The notes beneath the pieces were generated by a model, which made no database searches, was not told the DNA's origin, and saw nothing but the letters and a program-made list of their open reading frames with translations. A program made the translations under genes and the position numbers. This document shows positions 36,817 through 47,500 of a DNA stretch of 64,000 bases, piece by piece. How positions within the stretch are numbered: position 1 is the stretch's first letter; every line of letters starts with the position of its first letter. Source of the stretch: Dysgonomonas sp. Marseille-P4361 (GTDB lineage: Bacteria > Bacteroidota > Bacteroidia > Bacteroidales > Dysgonomonadaceae); NCBI RefSeq assembly GCF_900343125.1, contig NZ_OPYL01000001.1, forward strand, positions 558,001 through 622,000, in the 5' to 3' direction.

Positions 36817-39150
36817 TTATTTCTTTTTAGCCTTAGCATTTACTTCTTTCAATTCCTTAGAGAATGAGTAAGGGAAGTCATTGTCATTGATCCCTCTGTT
36901 CTTATTTGGTGTTGACGACATTTTGAAGTCGATCACAGCACCATTTCTAAGAAGATCGTGAGTCAGGTAGTTCTTAGTATAGTTCTGACCATTTACATGC
37001 ATACTCTCCACATATCTTTTCGATTTGCAATTGTTGTCAGCATTGATCACAACTTTATTACCATTCTCAAAGTTTAACGTTGCTTTCTTGAATAGAGGGG
37101 AGCCTAATACATATTCGTCTGTTCCCGGACATACAGTATAGAACCCTAGAGCAGAAAGTACATACCAAGCCGAAGTTTGTCCATTATCCTCGTCTCCACA
37201 GTATCCGTCAGGAGCCGCAGAGTATAGCTTATCCATTACTTCACGCAACCAGTATTGAGCTTTCCATGGTTCACCTGAGTAGTTGTAAAGATAAATCATG
37301 TGCTGAATAGGTTGGTTACCATGAGCATAGTTACCCATATTCATGATTTGCATTTCGCGTATTTCGTGGATTACACCTCCGTAATAGCTATCGTCAAATA
37401 ATGGAGGTACGCTAAATACAGAGTCCATCATCATGTTGAAGTCGTTTTTACCACCCATCAAGTCAATCAGTCCTTGAGGATCGTGGAATACAGACCACGT
37501 GTAGTGCCAGCTATTTCCTTCAGTGAATGCATCACCCCATTTCAACGGATTGAAAGGAGATTGGAATGTGCCATCTTGATTTTTACCACGCATTAATTTA
37601 TGCTCAGGGTCGAATAGATTTTTATAGTTCATCGCACGTTTAGCGAAGATCTCAATTTCTTTCTTCGGTTTTCCTAGAGCTTGTCCTAATTTGTAGATTG
37701 TCCAGTCATCGTATGCATACTCTAGAGTACGAGCTGCATTCTCGTTAATTTTAACATCATAAGGAACATACCCTAGTTTGTTGTAGTATTCCCAGCCTAG
37801 ACGACCTGTTGAACTTACAGTAGGGTGCACCGCATTTGCTCCATGTACTACACCTTCCCATAACGTTTCGATATCGTATCCGCGAAGACCTTTTAGGTAA
37901 GCGTCGGCAACTACAGAAGCAGAGTTGTTTCCAACCATACAGCCTCTGTGGCCAGGGCTAGCCCATTCTGGTAAGAATCCACTTTCTTTGTATGTGTTTG
38001 CGAGACCTTCTTGCATCTTCACATTCATTTCTGGGTACATAAGGTTTAGGAATGGGAATAGACAACGGAATGTATCCCAAAAGCCTGTATCTGTAAACAT
38101 GTGTCCAGGAAGAACTTCCCCGTTGTATGGGCTATAATGCACTACATTGCCTGCAGCATCATATTCGAAGAAGCTACGAGGGAATAATACTGAGCGGTAT
38201 AGACAAGAATAGAATGTGCGAAGATTGTCAATATTGTCATCTTCTATAACAATACGTCCTAATACTTCGTTCCATCTGTCTCTTCCTTTTTGTGCGATTT
38301 GATCGAAAGAATTGTTTCCCAGTTCCTTCAAGTTTAGCTCAGCCTGCTCGTGGCTGATGAAAGAAGATGCTACTTTAGCATGTACAAATTCTCCTTTTTT
38401 TGTAGAGAAACCGATAATACCTCCTGCATGATTGTGGTTTGCTTCCAAGCCACCTTCTTTTATAGAGCTGGTTCCTTTTTTATCTTGATATTCAGTTGTA
38501 ACTGATGCTGTATATGTAAAAGGTTTATCAAAAACGATTACAAAATAGTTTTTAAAGTTTTCAGGAACACCTCCACTGTTTTTGGTTGTATATCCTATGA
38601 TCTTGTTTTCGCTAGGGATAATTTTTACATATGATCCCTTGTCGAAAGCGTCTACTACTACATATGAATTCTCATTTTCAGGGAATGTGAAGCGGAACAT
38701 AACAGCTCTTTCTGTCGGAGCCATTTCTGTTACTACATCATGGTCAGCAAGATATACTTTGTAATAGTATGGCTTAGCCACTTCTGCTTTGTGTGCGAAC
38801 CAGCTTGCACGTTCATCTTGATCAAAGACTGCTTTGCCGGTTACGGGCATAATAGCAAACTGACCATAGTCATTGATCCAAGGACTAGGTTGGTGAGTTT
38901 GTTTAAATCCGCGGATTTTGTCGGAGTCATATGTATATGCCCAACCATCTCCCATTTTACCTGTTTGTGGCATCCAGAAATTCATACCCCAAGGCATTGC
39001 TATAGCCGGGTAAGTATTCCCAGTTGAAAGGGCATGTTTTGATTGTGTCCCAACCAGCGGGCTGACATAGTCCACAAGCTCTGCTTTTTGGGCGTTTATA
39101 GTCCCAAGAAAACAGATAACACTCAAAAATAAAGTTCCAATTTTTTTCAT
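36817..39150 (-). CDS. GH92 exo-alpha-mannosidase
   Basis: The 777-residue enzyme has a signal peptide (MKKIGTLFLSVICFLGTINAQ) and full GH92 length: an N-terminal beta-sandwich (VSPLVGTQSKHALSTGNTYPAIAMPWGMNFWMP) and an (alpha/alpha)6 barrel with GFWDTFRCLFPFLNLMYP, LPEWASPGHRGCMVGNNSASVVADAY and GDEDNGQTSAWYVLSALGFY near 650. GH92 enzymes are calcium-dependent inverting exo-mannosidases, mostly alpha-1,2 but also 1,3/1,4/1,6, on N-glycans and yeast mannan; the exact linkage cannot be read from the sequence. It follows the GH-like gene at 41395 by 70 bases in a separate unit from the SusCD operon. Confidence 0.95.
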   Translation of the reverse strand: MKKIGTLFLSVICFLGTINAQKAELVDYVSPLVGTQSKHALSTGNTYPAIAMPWGMNFWMPQTGKMGDGWAYTYDSDKIRGFKQTHQPSPWINDYGQFAIMPVTGKAVFDQDERASWFAHKAEVAKPYYYKVYLADHDVVTEMAPTERAVMFRFTFPENENSYVVVDAFDKGSYVKIIPSENKIIGYTTKNSGGVPENFKNYFVIVFDKPFTYTASVTTEYQDKKGTSSIKEGGLEANHNHAGGIIGFSTKKGEFVHAKVASSFISHEQAELNLKELGNNSFDQIAQKGRDRWNEVLGRIVIEDDNIDNLRTFYSCLYRSVLFPRSFFEYDAAGNVVHYSPYNGEVLPGHMFTDTGFWDTFRCLFPFLNLMYPEMNVKMQEGLANTYKESGFLPEWASPGHRGCMVGNNSASVVADAYLKGLRGYDIETLWEGVVHGANAVHPTVSSTGRLGWEYYNKLGYVPYDVKINENAARTLEYAYDDWTIYKLGQALGKPKKEIEIFAKRAMNYKNLFDPEHKLMRGKNQDGTFQSPFNPLKWGDAFTEGNSWHYTWSVFHDPQGLIDLMGGKNDFNMMMDSVFSVPPLFDDSYYGGVIHEIREMQIMNMGNYAHGNQPIQHMIYLYNYSGEPWKAQYWLREVMDKLYSAAPDGYCGDEDNGQTSAWYVLSALGFYTVCPGTDEYVLGSPLFKKATLNFENGNKVVINADNNCKSKRYVESMHVNGQNYTKNYLTHDLLRNGAVIDFKMSSTPNKNRGINDNDFPYSFSKELKEVNAKAKKK

Positions 39151-39220
39151 TCTTTTACTCTTAATAATTAATTATGGTTTTAGTTTATGCTATACATTAA
39201 CTGTTTATTACCTGTTGTGA

Positions 39221-41395
39221 TTACCATTTAAAAGAGACTGCTACACCTTCAGGGTTGTTTTCGAACTCGAGTAGGTAGGTTTTAGATGGTTTGTCCCAAT
39301 TTAACTCCAAATATACATTTTTACTGTCAACTATTACACTTTTTGGTTTCCTTGGTAATAGTATTCTTGAAATATTTGTCGTATTAATCGGGCTTTTTGA
39401 GATAAATGAATATGACTTTTGATCTGCCTTTTCATCATATATTCTCGAAGCTGCGGCAAGAACCTGAGGCTTTTGTTTATTCTCTACTCTGTCAATATTT
39501 ACAAATAAGGCTTGTTCTCCTGGTAGAATATTTTTTGATTTATATATTGGTAGTTTAGGATCGAACAGGTCTATCAAGGTTCCTTCTATAAGATATGGTT
39601 CATTGCTTACACTTTCATCCAGTACAGCAACCAGGTCATAGACCCCTCGTTGCAGGTAGAAATTATTCTTGAAACGAAGCTTTCCTCCTTTAGCTTTCCC
39701 TTCATATAGTCCTTTTACAATATCCATAAATTTCTGACTGTTGTTTTCTGTAATAACAAACTCTTTAGGATCGGCACGTAAGATAAATACAACCCCTTTG
39801 CCGTAACTATACTCGCCTCCCTTAGGGGAAGCAGCAATATTCATTTGTTCAAATAGATGATCAGATGGGCTTTTGTAATCATTGTCACCTGTATTCCACC
39901 ATTCTTGCACGGTTTGGAATGGATCATTATCTCTTCCGCTGTATACTAAAACTCCTCCGGACTCTACCCATCTTGCTAAATGTATATGCGCCTCCGGACT
40001 TAGAGGTTTCATGTTTGAATAGGACATAAGTAATACTTTCGTATCGGTTAAAGCTTTTTCATAGCCAAGGTTTTCGATGTGTACTGTTTTTACAGGGACA
40101 CCTTGTTTCAGGAAAGGAAGAGCTTGTCCATAGAAATTTGCTAATTGAGGATCTTCGTATCCTTTATGTGTAGGGTAGCGTTGAAACATTAAAGAATTTG
40201 CCATCAAAACACTTATACCTTCCGATCCGGAAAGTTTATTATCGGACAATGGCATATGGTTTAATGAATTGATCATGACTTGCATTTGTGTAGAATAGTG
40301 CCTTGGTATTTTCTCTTTTACGTCACTATCTGCACTGGTTTTGTACAATCCTTCGTAGATGCGTTCTGGCCAAGGCATAACCTCATAATCATCTATGTTT
40401 GGATATAATAATTGTGCTACAAAAGTAGCTTGATAGTTCTTTTTGTAATCTACCCAGTCTCTAGGCCAGTCTTCAATAGGATCTGTAAGGAAAAACATTT
40501 TACGCCCTGTCGGAGCAGTCATCGACTCCATCGATCCATACTCCAGATATGCAGTTTCGAAAACCCTTTCTTTTTCTTTTCCGTTAAAAAAGTTTGGTTC
40601 GCGTGATGTACCTGTCCAAACCTGAGCAATATATCCATCTACGCAAGGTAGCGATGCTAGGCTTGCCTCGGGGCTAACAATTTTCCACTGAGAATAATTC
40701 ACTAAAGAGTGTGTTGGCACATAGCATTTTATATCCATTCCTTTGCTTTTACCGTATTCTTTAGCGTATGTAAACACTTCGTTCAGAGCGTTGTAATATA
40801 GCCAGTATTTTAATTTGTTCGATAGATAGGTGTTTTCTGGCGATTCGTGTTGAGGTCTCCAGTCGAAACCGTAGAAATTCTTCCATTCATTCTTGAATGC
40901 TTCGCTATATCCAGCTCTCGCCCAGAACTCAGGCTCTTCCATGAATATAGCATCTATGCCGGCATCGATAACCCTTTTCACATGGTTCTCTTTAATGTAT
41001 TTCAGGTAATTTTTAGTAGGTACAATATAAGGAACCATATGCCCATGCCATATTGTATCTCCATTTTGTTGGACTTGACCTTCATCCAGATGCATTTTCC
41101 CATCCCATTCACCGGTGAAATAGTCCTGATACTCTCCCCAAGCTATTCCAGTCATGAAATGAGTTATATATCCTCGATCTTTCCACGATTTTATACGATC
41201 TTCTAAAGAGACTTTTTTCGATTTATCGGAAGGATTTCCTCCAACTCCGTATATCATAACAGCATCGGCTCTGTTATCAATTGTAGGTCTCCACTCTCGT
41301 GATGTTTGGAATGTAGTTTTTACATTGTCTTTTGTTTGAGCCCCAACTTGTAGACCGAGTCCAATCAGACATATAAATAAAATGTTTTTTTTCAT
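39221..41395 (-). CDS. secreted glycoside-hydrolase-like protein of unknown family
   Basis: From the ATG at 41395 (724 residues; signal peptide MKKNILFICLIGLGLQVGAQ) the protein looks like a TIM-barrel hydrolase followed by a flavodoxin-like and a beta-sandwich domain. The N-terminal part has AVMIYGVGGNPSD, THFMTGIAWGEYQDY, AGIDAIFMEEPEFWARAGYS and MDIKCYVPTHSL, with acidic residues at strand ends as in clan A enzymes. VLLMSYSNMKPLSPEAHIHL and WVESGGVLVYSGRDND resemble the trimerisation domain of GH42-type beta-galactosidases. I do not recognise the family. Its position between GH92 and the mannan SusCD operon suggests a glycosidase for mannose-rich glycans (inference). A frame from 41446 exists but precedes the signal peptide with extra residues. 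Confidence 0.75.
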   Translation of the reverse strand: MKKNILFICLIGLGLQVGAQTKDNVKTTFQTSREWRPTIDNRADAVMIYGVGGNPSDKSKKVSLEDRIKSWKDRGYITHFMTGIAWGEYQDYFTGEWDGKMHLDEGQVQQNGDTIWHGHMVPYIVPTKNYLKYIKENHVKRVIDAGIDAIFMEEPEFWARAGYSEAFKNEWKNFYGFDWRPQHESPENTYLSNKLKYWLYYNALNEVFTYAKEYGKSKGMDIKCYVPTHSLVNYSQWKIVSPEASLASLPCVDGYIAQVWTGTSREPNFFNGKEKERVFETAYLEYGSMESMTAPTGRKMFFLTDPIEDWPRDWVDYKKNYQATFVAQLLYPNIDDYEVMPWPERIYEGLYKTSADSDVKEKIPRHYSTQMQVMINSLNHMPLSDNKLSGSEGISVLMANSLMFQRYPTHKGYEDPQLANFYGQALPFLKQGVPVKTVHIENLGYEKALTDTKVLLMSYSNMKPLSPEAHIHLARWVESGGVLVYSGRDNDPFQTVQEWWNTGDNDYKSPSDHLFEQMNIAASPKGGEYSYGKGVVFILRADPKEFVITENNSQKFMDIVKGLYEGKAKGGKLRFKNNFYLQRGVYDLVAVLDESVSNEPYLIEGTLIDLFDPKLPIYKSKNILPGEQALFVNIDRVENKQKPQVLAAASRIYDEKADQKSYSFISKSPINTTNISRILLPRKPKSVIVDSKNVYLELNWDKPSKTYLLEFENNPEGVAVSFKW

Positions 41396-41528
41396 GTGTA
41401 TACTAATTAGGTTTGTATTGCAAGATAAATAAAATAAAACATACATTTTCTGCTTATAATCTTACTTTGGCAAACAGAATGCTTGTTTTATTAATTCTTA
41501 AAGTTTATTTAGTTTTACTAAATAAAAA

Positions 41529-41562
41529 GTTAGGATTTAGAATCTAGATTCTAAATCCTAAC
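41529..41562 (-). terminator. 34-base perfect palindrome, terminator of the SusCD operon
   Basis: GTTAGGATTTAGAATCT at 41529-41545 is followed directly by its reverse complement to 41562. On the minus strand it stands 16 bases after the DUF3823 stop and is followed by TTTTTATTTAG, so it should end the operon from 50995 and separate it from the GH-like/GH92 unit. Confidence 0.8.
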
Positions 41563-41577
41563 CATATTGAATTTGTC

Positions 41578-42393
41578 TTATGGAATCATTATCTCTTTTG
41601 CTTCATTATAATTCCATCGTTTAGTTCCACTTCCTCTAGGTGTATCGTAGTTGATACGAGAAGCAGCACGCACGAAGACTGTTCTGCCTGAAGGAATTGT
41701 CCCTGTTGATTCGATTGTGATCACTTCGCCTAAAAGAGAGTTAAATTCACTGCCTTTATATTCTATTTTGCTAGACCAGCGCTCATCGCGGTTTCTGTAT
41801 CCTACTGTTGATGAATAGCTAACAAAGAATTGTATATCCATTACGTTAAGGAAACTATCGCTATAACCGCCCATCGGCTCAACTTTTTCACGGAATATAT
41901 CTTCAGATACAGCTCTGGTTACGCGAACCTTTGCTGTTACTTTTCCGTTTGTTACCGTTGGTTCTCCAACCCATTCTACTTTTAAGAATGGTTGTACTTC
42001 GAACTTCACTTTTGTAACGCCAGATATATCCATTGTCTTACTCTCGTCCGCAATAGGAGTTCCTTTTTCATCCTCACGAATTAACGGAATGAATGGTCCA
42101 TCAACTGTAATGTGGTAATTGCCTTTGAATAACTTCGTATTTTGAAAAGAACCATCAGGCATGCAATAAAAATCCGGATTATGCTCAACATTTTCACCCC
42201 AACTAAGTTCTGTCAGGCGGACACGAATTCCTTCACTTCCTTGGTCTGTCAATACTCTTTCTCCAGTAGCAATATCTACAACCTCTCCTTGCAGAGTTTC
42301 TTTGGGTTCATCATAATTGTCTACTTCGAAAAAGTCGCAAGAACTGAATGAAAACAGCATGCTTATTAACGTACAAAAAGCTATTTTTTTCAT
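41578..42393 (-). CDS. DUF3823-type lipoprotein of the mannan locus
   Basis: The 271-residue product is a lipoprotein (SFSSCDFFEVDNYDEP) with the DUF3823 pattern: TLQGEVVDIATGERV, then a QGSEGIRVRLTELSW strand, a GSFQNTKLFKGNYHITVDGPFIP block, and a second sandwich to the C-terminus. DUF3823 proteins stand at the SusE position behind SusD genes and are thought to bind glycan at the surface. It is 22 bases after the SusD gene and ends the operon. Confidence 0.85.
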   Translation of the reverse strand: MKKIAFCTLISMLFSFSSCDFFEVDNYDEPKETLQGEVVDIATGERVLTDQGSEGIRVRLTELSWGENVEHNPDFYCMPDGSFQNTKLFKGNYHITVDGPFIPLIREDEKGTPIADESKTMDISGVTKVKFEVQPFLKVEWVGEPTVTNGKVTAKVRVTRAVSEDIFREKVEPMGGYSDSFLNVMDIQFFVSYSSTVGYRNRDERWSSKIEYKGSEFNSLLGEVITIESTGTIPSGRTVFVRAASRINYDTPRGSGTKRWNYNEAKEIMIP

Positions 42394-42415
42394 ATTCTGT
42401 ATATTTTTTATTTTA

Positions 42416-44476
42416 TTATCTGTTTGGTTGTTGATCTATTACCATACTCTTAGCCACTTCTCCACTAGGTATCTCAAAATAGTAGTCAATTGGTGTATAA
42501 GAGAATGTTTTCATGCTTACCCATTGGAAGCGAGCGTCGAAGAAATACTTGCCAGACTCGGTAGAGAAGAAAGGGTACAGCCCGCGGAAACGGAAGTTTT
42601 CGTTGTTACTATACGTGTTTTTATCTTTTTGTTCACCCCAGAAGCCATCGCGTCCGTCGTAGTGAGAAACACGCCAACGACGCACATCCCATTTCGTTTT
42701 ATGTTCGAAAGCAAGCTCTTTACGGCGCTCTTTACGTACGATATCGCGTCCTTTTTCATTTCCACCTAGTGTAGAAGTTAGTAGAGTTGCACCTGCACGT
42801 TCGCGAACTTCGTTTACTGCATCTGTAGCTACTTTTAATAGGTTTGAACCATCAGGAGAAGCTACGCCTGCCATTGATAGTTCAACAGCTGCTTCTGCTG
42901 CACTCAATAAAACTTCAGCATAACGCATCAGTATAAATGGTTGTGCCGATTTACCCTCTCCAATTTCAGCAGAAGGATCTTCGTTTAGCCATTTACGTCC
43001 ATAAAGACCTGAAATACAGCCTTCCCCATTGTCATAGAATGGCCCATTTGCCCCGGCTGCGGTCATATTTGATCCATTGTACTCAACAATTTCTTGGCTA
43101 GAACCTTCCCTTGGGCTAAGGTATAATGTCTTAGGCTTCTTAGTGTATGCATCAAGTTGTTGATAACGAGTTTCTGCAGTAGCGTAAGAATAATCGTTGA
43201 ATAGAGGTTTGATAGGTGTAGAACCTGTATATACACCGGCACGAATTTCAATTTCTTTACCTTTGAAGTTATCTCCAGGGAAGATTACATAAGCACGTAA
43301 ACGAGGCTCTGCATTTTTGAAGAAATCCATTGGTTTATCATACATTATATAATTTCCTTCTGTGTTAGAAGATCCAGTAGTTACTTTGATTGTTCCATTA
43401 GGGTAACGATCGAATCCATCGAATAACTCGACAAAGTCTAGGGTAGCACATGTGCCTGAAGCTAGTGGCGATCTGAAAATGAATGGAGAACTGTAAGCAT
43501 CGTATCCATGTGTTGATGTTGGATATCTATATTCTTTTACATAAATGTTTTCAGGGCTGCTTAGGTCGCCAAACATATCAACCATGTTTTGGTATTGAGC
43601 ATCTTTGTCTGTTGCAGACCATTTCTTCTTGTATAAAGAATATCCTCCTTCTGTCATTACCTGACGAGCAGCTTTATAGGCTTCTGTAAAATATTTCTTA
43701 GAAGCTGCTTCCCATCTGTCGCTATCGAAGCCGATAACACGCACTCCAGTTTTCTTGCCTAATCCTGTAAGACGACCAGATACTGTTTCGTTGTATTTTG
43801 CTACACTACCTGCATATAGCATCGCTTGAGATTTGAAAGCTAAAGCAACGTATTTGTTTGAGTAACCGCTTTTAGGACTTTTCGGTTGCATTAGTTCTAT
43901 AGCCTTATCAAAATCTGCTAAGATTTGATCCCATGTTTCTTCTTCGCTTGAACGAGGAACTTCTAAGGTCTCTGCATCTGCGGGATATTGAATTACTTTA
44001 GTAACCAAAGGGATACCTCCAAAACGACGAGCCATAGCATAAAACACAGTTGCACGGACATAATAGGCTTCACCTAAATAGTGGTTGTAAGCAACTTCAG
44101 CATGATTGTCTTTGTAATTCGGTAATGTCTCTATAAGGTGGTTCGCATCGCGTAGCAAAGAGAATGCACGTCCCCAATATGGAGTTCTTTCGCTAGTGAA
44201 TGCTCTACATATACCGTCGCGAGTTAGTGCTTCTCCTGTGCCATCAATACCAGTAGCGGCAAGCCAGCCATTGTATTCGATGCCCCATTCTCCCATGTAT
44301 TTAAAATCTTCGAATGGCATGTAGCTATACATTCTTGCCATATAAATGTCCATCCCCGACTGGTTAGTAAGAAGATCATCATCTGTCACCACGTTTTTCG
44401 GAGTAATATCTAAGTCCACACAAGCAGGGAAACTTAGAAGCCCGAATAAGGATAATATAATTAATAACTTTTTCAT
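42416..44476 (-). CDS. SusD-like surface glycan-binding lipoprotein (mannan locus)
   Basis: The 686-residue lipoprotein (Cys19 in LSFPACVDLD) is longer than the usual SusD. It has GMDIYMARMYSYMPFEDF, the EAYYVRATVFYAMARRFGGIPLV block that marks the family, the long insertion-rich middle, and AQPFILMRYAEVLLSAAEAAVEL and VRKERRKELAFEHKTKWDVRRW near the end. It binds the glycan at the surface and caps the SusC barrel encoded 34 bases upstream. Confidence 0.95.
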   Translation of the reverse strand: MKKLLIILSLFGLLSFPACVDLDITPKNVVTDDDLLTNQSGMDIYMARMYSYMPFEDFKYMGEWGIEYNGWLAATGIDGTGEALTRDGICRAFTSERTPYWGRAFSLLRDANHLIETLPNYKDNHAEVAYNHYLGEAYYVRATVFYAMARRFGGIPLVTKVIQYPADAETLEVPRSSEEETWDQILADFDKAIELMQPKSPKSGYSNKYVALAFKSQAMLYAGSVAKYNETVSGRLTGLGKKTGVRVIGFDSDRWEAASKKYFTEAYKAARQVMTEGGYSLYKKKWSATDKDAQYQNMVDMFGDLSSPENIYVKEYRYPTSTHGYDAYSSPFIFRSPLASGTCATLDFVELFDGFDRYPNGTIKVTTGSSNTEGNYIMYDKPMDFFKNAEPRLRAYVIFPGDNFKGKEIEIRAGVYTGSTPIKPLFNDYSYATAETRYQQLDAYTKKPKTLYLSPREGSSQEIVEYNGSNMTAAGANGPFYDNGEGCISGLYGRKWLNEDPSAEIGEGKSAQPFILMRYAEVLLSAAEAAVELSMAGVASPDGSNLLKVATDAVNEVRERAGATLLTSTLGGNEKGRDIVRKERRKELAFEHKTKWDVRRWRVSHYDGRDGFWGEQKDKNTYSNNENFRFRGLYPFFSTESGKYFFDARFQWVSMKTFSYTPIDYYFEIPSGEVAKSMVIDQQPNR

Positions 44477-44510
44477 ATACTTAGTTTGTTTATTTACAGT
44501 TTATAGATAC

Positions 44511-47500
44511 TTAGAACGAAAGAGATAAGCCTAACGAATAAGTTTTGTTTAGAGGATACATTCTACCTAAGTCATCATCTGGATGTTCAGGGTCTACGAA
44601 TTTAACTCCTGTTAAAGTAAATAAGTTATATGCATTTAAGAATACACGCAAGTTCATTGAGGACAAAGCCTTTACCTTTGGTAGGGTATAACCTAATTCT
44701 ACACTCTTAAGACGTAAATAAGCTGTACTTACACGGTTGAATTCGGAGTTCCCTTTAGGATATCTTCCAGTGTATCCATAGTACCCTGAAACCCATTCAG
44801 TAGCCGGATCGTATGGATCGGCAGTTGGATTAACAGGATGCCAGCGATCTAAGTATTGCTCAAGAGTACCTCCTCCGTTTGTACCCCAGATAGCGTAAAG
44901 AGGCTCTTTATACTCCATTGATCCTAGTGCAGTTCCTTGAAATAATACACTTAGGTCAAAATTCTTGTATTGAGCTTCCAGGTTTAAGCTGAAATTTAAC
45001 CATGGAGTCTGGTCGAAAGCAAAAGGATGTTCGTCTAGTCCGCTGATTTCACCGTCACCGTTCCAATCTACGTACTTATAATCACCAGGCAATACATCAC
45101 GCTCCTTAAATATTGGATAATACCAAATATCTTTCCAGTTTGTATAACGTCCAGCCGACTCATAACCAAATTGAACACCTTGATAACGTTGATTCAAGTT
45201 GTCATGACGCCATCTGTCATAAGAGTTCTTATAAGGTCCGTTTTGTACAGCAGTAACGTATTTATTACGAGTTACGGTAGTAATTCCTTTTATGTTATAA
45301 GAGAAATCATTGATCTTGTTTTTGTGTCTTAATTCAAGCTCCAATCCGAAGTGACGGTCACTATTTAGGTTTTCAAGAGGTGCTGTAGCACCAATCACGG
45401 ATGGGAATTCTGCATTGTTACGAGCAAATAGGCCAGAGCGACGTCTGTCGAAATAATCGAAAGTGAAGCCAAATAAACCATTCCATCCGTCAAAGTCTAC
45501 ACCGATATTGAAAGATTTAGATTTGTACCAAGAAATAAGATCGTTCGGAATTCCTTTGGTTGATATACCTGTTATGAATTTATCGCCGAACATATATCCG
45601 GGTGCATATTGGTTGTAATATCCATTTTCTTTGTTTCCACTAGTCGCAGGATATACATATCCGGGAACCCATTCGTAGTTCCAGTCGTTTGCCAAGTCGT
45701 CTCCCAAGATACCATAGCTGGCTCTTACCTTTAATTGATCAACAAACGAAAGAGCTGTGATTGATTTGAAGAAAGGTTCTTCGGAGATACGCCATGCTGC
45801 TGATGCAGAAGGAAAGAAACCCCATTTGTGTCCTTTGGCAAATCTAGAAGATCCGTCATATCTGAATTGAACTTCAGCAATGTATCTTCCTGCGAAATCA
45901 TAGTTAAGTCTACCAATCAGAGCCGATTTAGCCTCTTCATAGAAATCGTTATTTCCTGTATACATTGAACCCATTTGACCATCTTCTACACCAGCCATTA
46001 ATTGGTCTGAGCCATAAGCAAGGTTACTGCGAGCATAGAAGTTGTCTCCATCATTCTTTTGAGTTTCCCAGCCGATCAATCCACTTACTTTGTGTACTTT
46101 GTTGAAAGTACGGTCATAGTTTAGTATGAACTGGCTTAGCAACTGTTGTTTGTCAAAGAATTCTCTTTTCAATTGATTTGGAGAACTCAAATCAAATAAT
46201 TTTTGATCGTACCCTCCAGTATTGCTATTATATGCATACTGATAGTATTCTTTTCTGAAGATTGTATTGTTATCAGCACGATAGTCGTATCCTACTAAAG
46301 CTTTAGCAGATAATCCTTTCAATTGATCTACATATTTCCCGAAGTCGAAATTAATCGAAGCCGAAGTTTGGAATGTTTTTTTCTTATACTTACGATACCC
46401 AGAAACATCTGAATCGATCATTGCTACAGTATTTTGCTCTAGATCGAGACCATCATAGTTAAGCATTGTATTTTCAGGGTCAGCATAAGCAGGAAACAAT
46501 ACTCCTTGCTTCCAATAGTTTCTGATAATATCAACAGAACTGTTGTAAGGATTGTTTTGCTCATCGGCCATACCGCTAAGGTTAACGTCGATGCTCAACC
46601 CTTTTGTGATTTCAGCGCTGATATTAGAGCGAAGATTATATTTGTTGTAGTTCAGGTCTCCAGTCTTGAAGAATCCTTCTTGAGAGAAATAACCAAAACC
46701 AACATAATATTTTACTTTTTCGCTACCACCAGAGAAACTGAAGTCATGCTGAGTCTGAGGAGAATAATCAGAGAATATTAATGAAGTCCAGTCTGAAGAT
46801 CGGCGAGTTCCGTTGCGGAAGGCTTCGAAATCATCTTCTCCATAGATGATACTACCTCCATTGATGTTGTTCATTGATTTCTCGTTGTAGATCGTCATTG
46901 CATCAAAAGCATTTGCAAGGACAGGCATTCCAGAAGGTTTTTGGAAAGTGTATGTTCCATTGTAACTAACAGTCATCTTACCTTCTTGTCCCTTCTTCGT
47001 TGTTACCAAAACAACCCCGTTTGCAGAACGCACACCGTAGATAGCAGCGGATCCATCTTTCAGAACAGATACATCTTCAATATCATTTGGATTCAAACGT
47101 TGAAAATCTTCAGTTGTACGAGGTATTCCGTCAATAATAACCAGTGGAGCACCCATACCACGAATGTCAAAATTAGCGCTATAAGCTCCAGGCTCAGCAC
47201 TTTTTTGCCATACACGCACTCCGGCAATTCTACCTGCAAGCATGTTCTGAGGGTTCTCGTTTCTTGTTTGTAGCATTTCAGAGCCTTTTACTCCGGCAAC
47301 AGCTCCAGAAAGAGTTACTTTCTTTTGTGTACCGTATCCCACAACCACAACATCTTCTAGAGCGATATTGTCCGTTTCTAAAGTTACGTTGATTGTAGAG
47401 CGACCACCTATTTTTTCTTCTTTAGTCACAAATCCGATGTAACTAAAAACGAGTGTTGCATCGGTTGGTGCACTGATAGAGTAATCTCCATCAATACCAG

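Noticed and set aside
40847-41206. 119-codon plus-strand frame inside the GH-like gene
   Set aside because: It is the antisense shadow of a well-supported coding sequence, without a domain or leader.
42517-42769. Two opposite short frames near the end of the mannan SusD gene
   Set aside because: Both are out-of-phase shadows of the SusD coding sequence.
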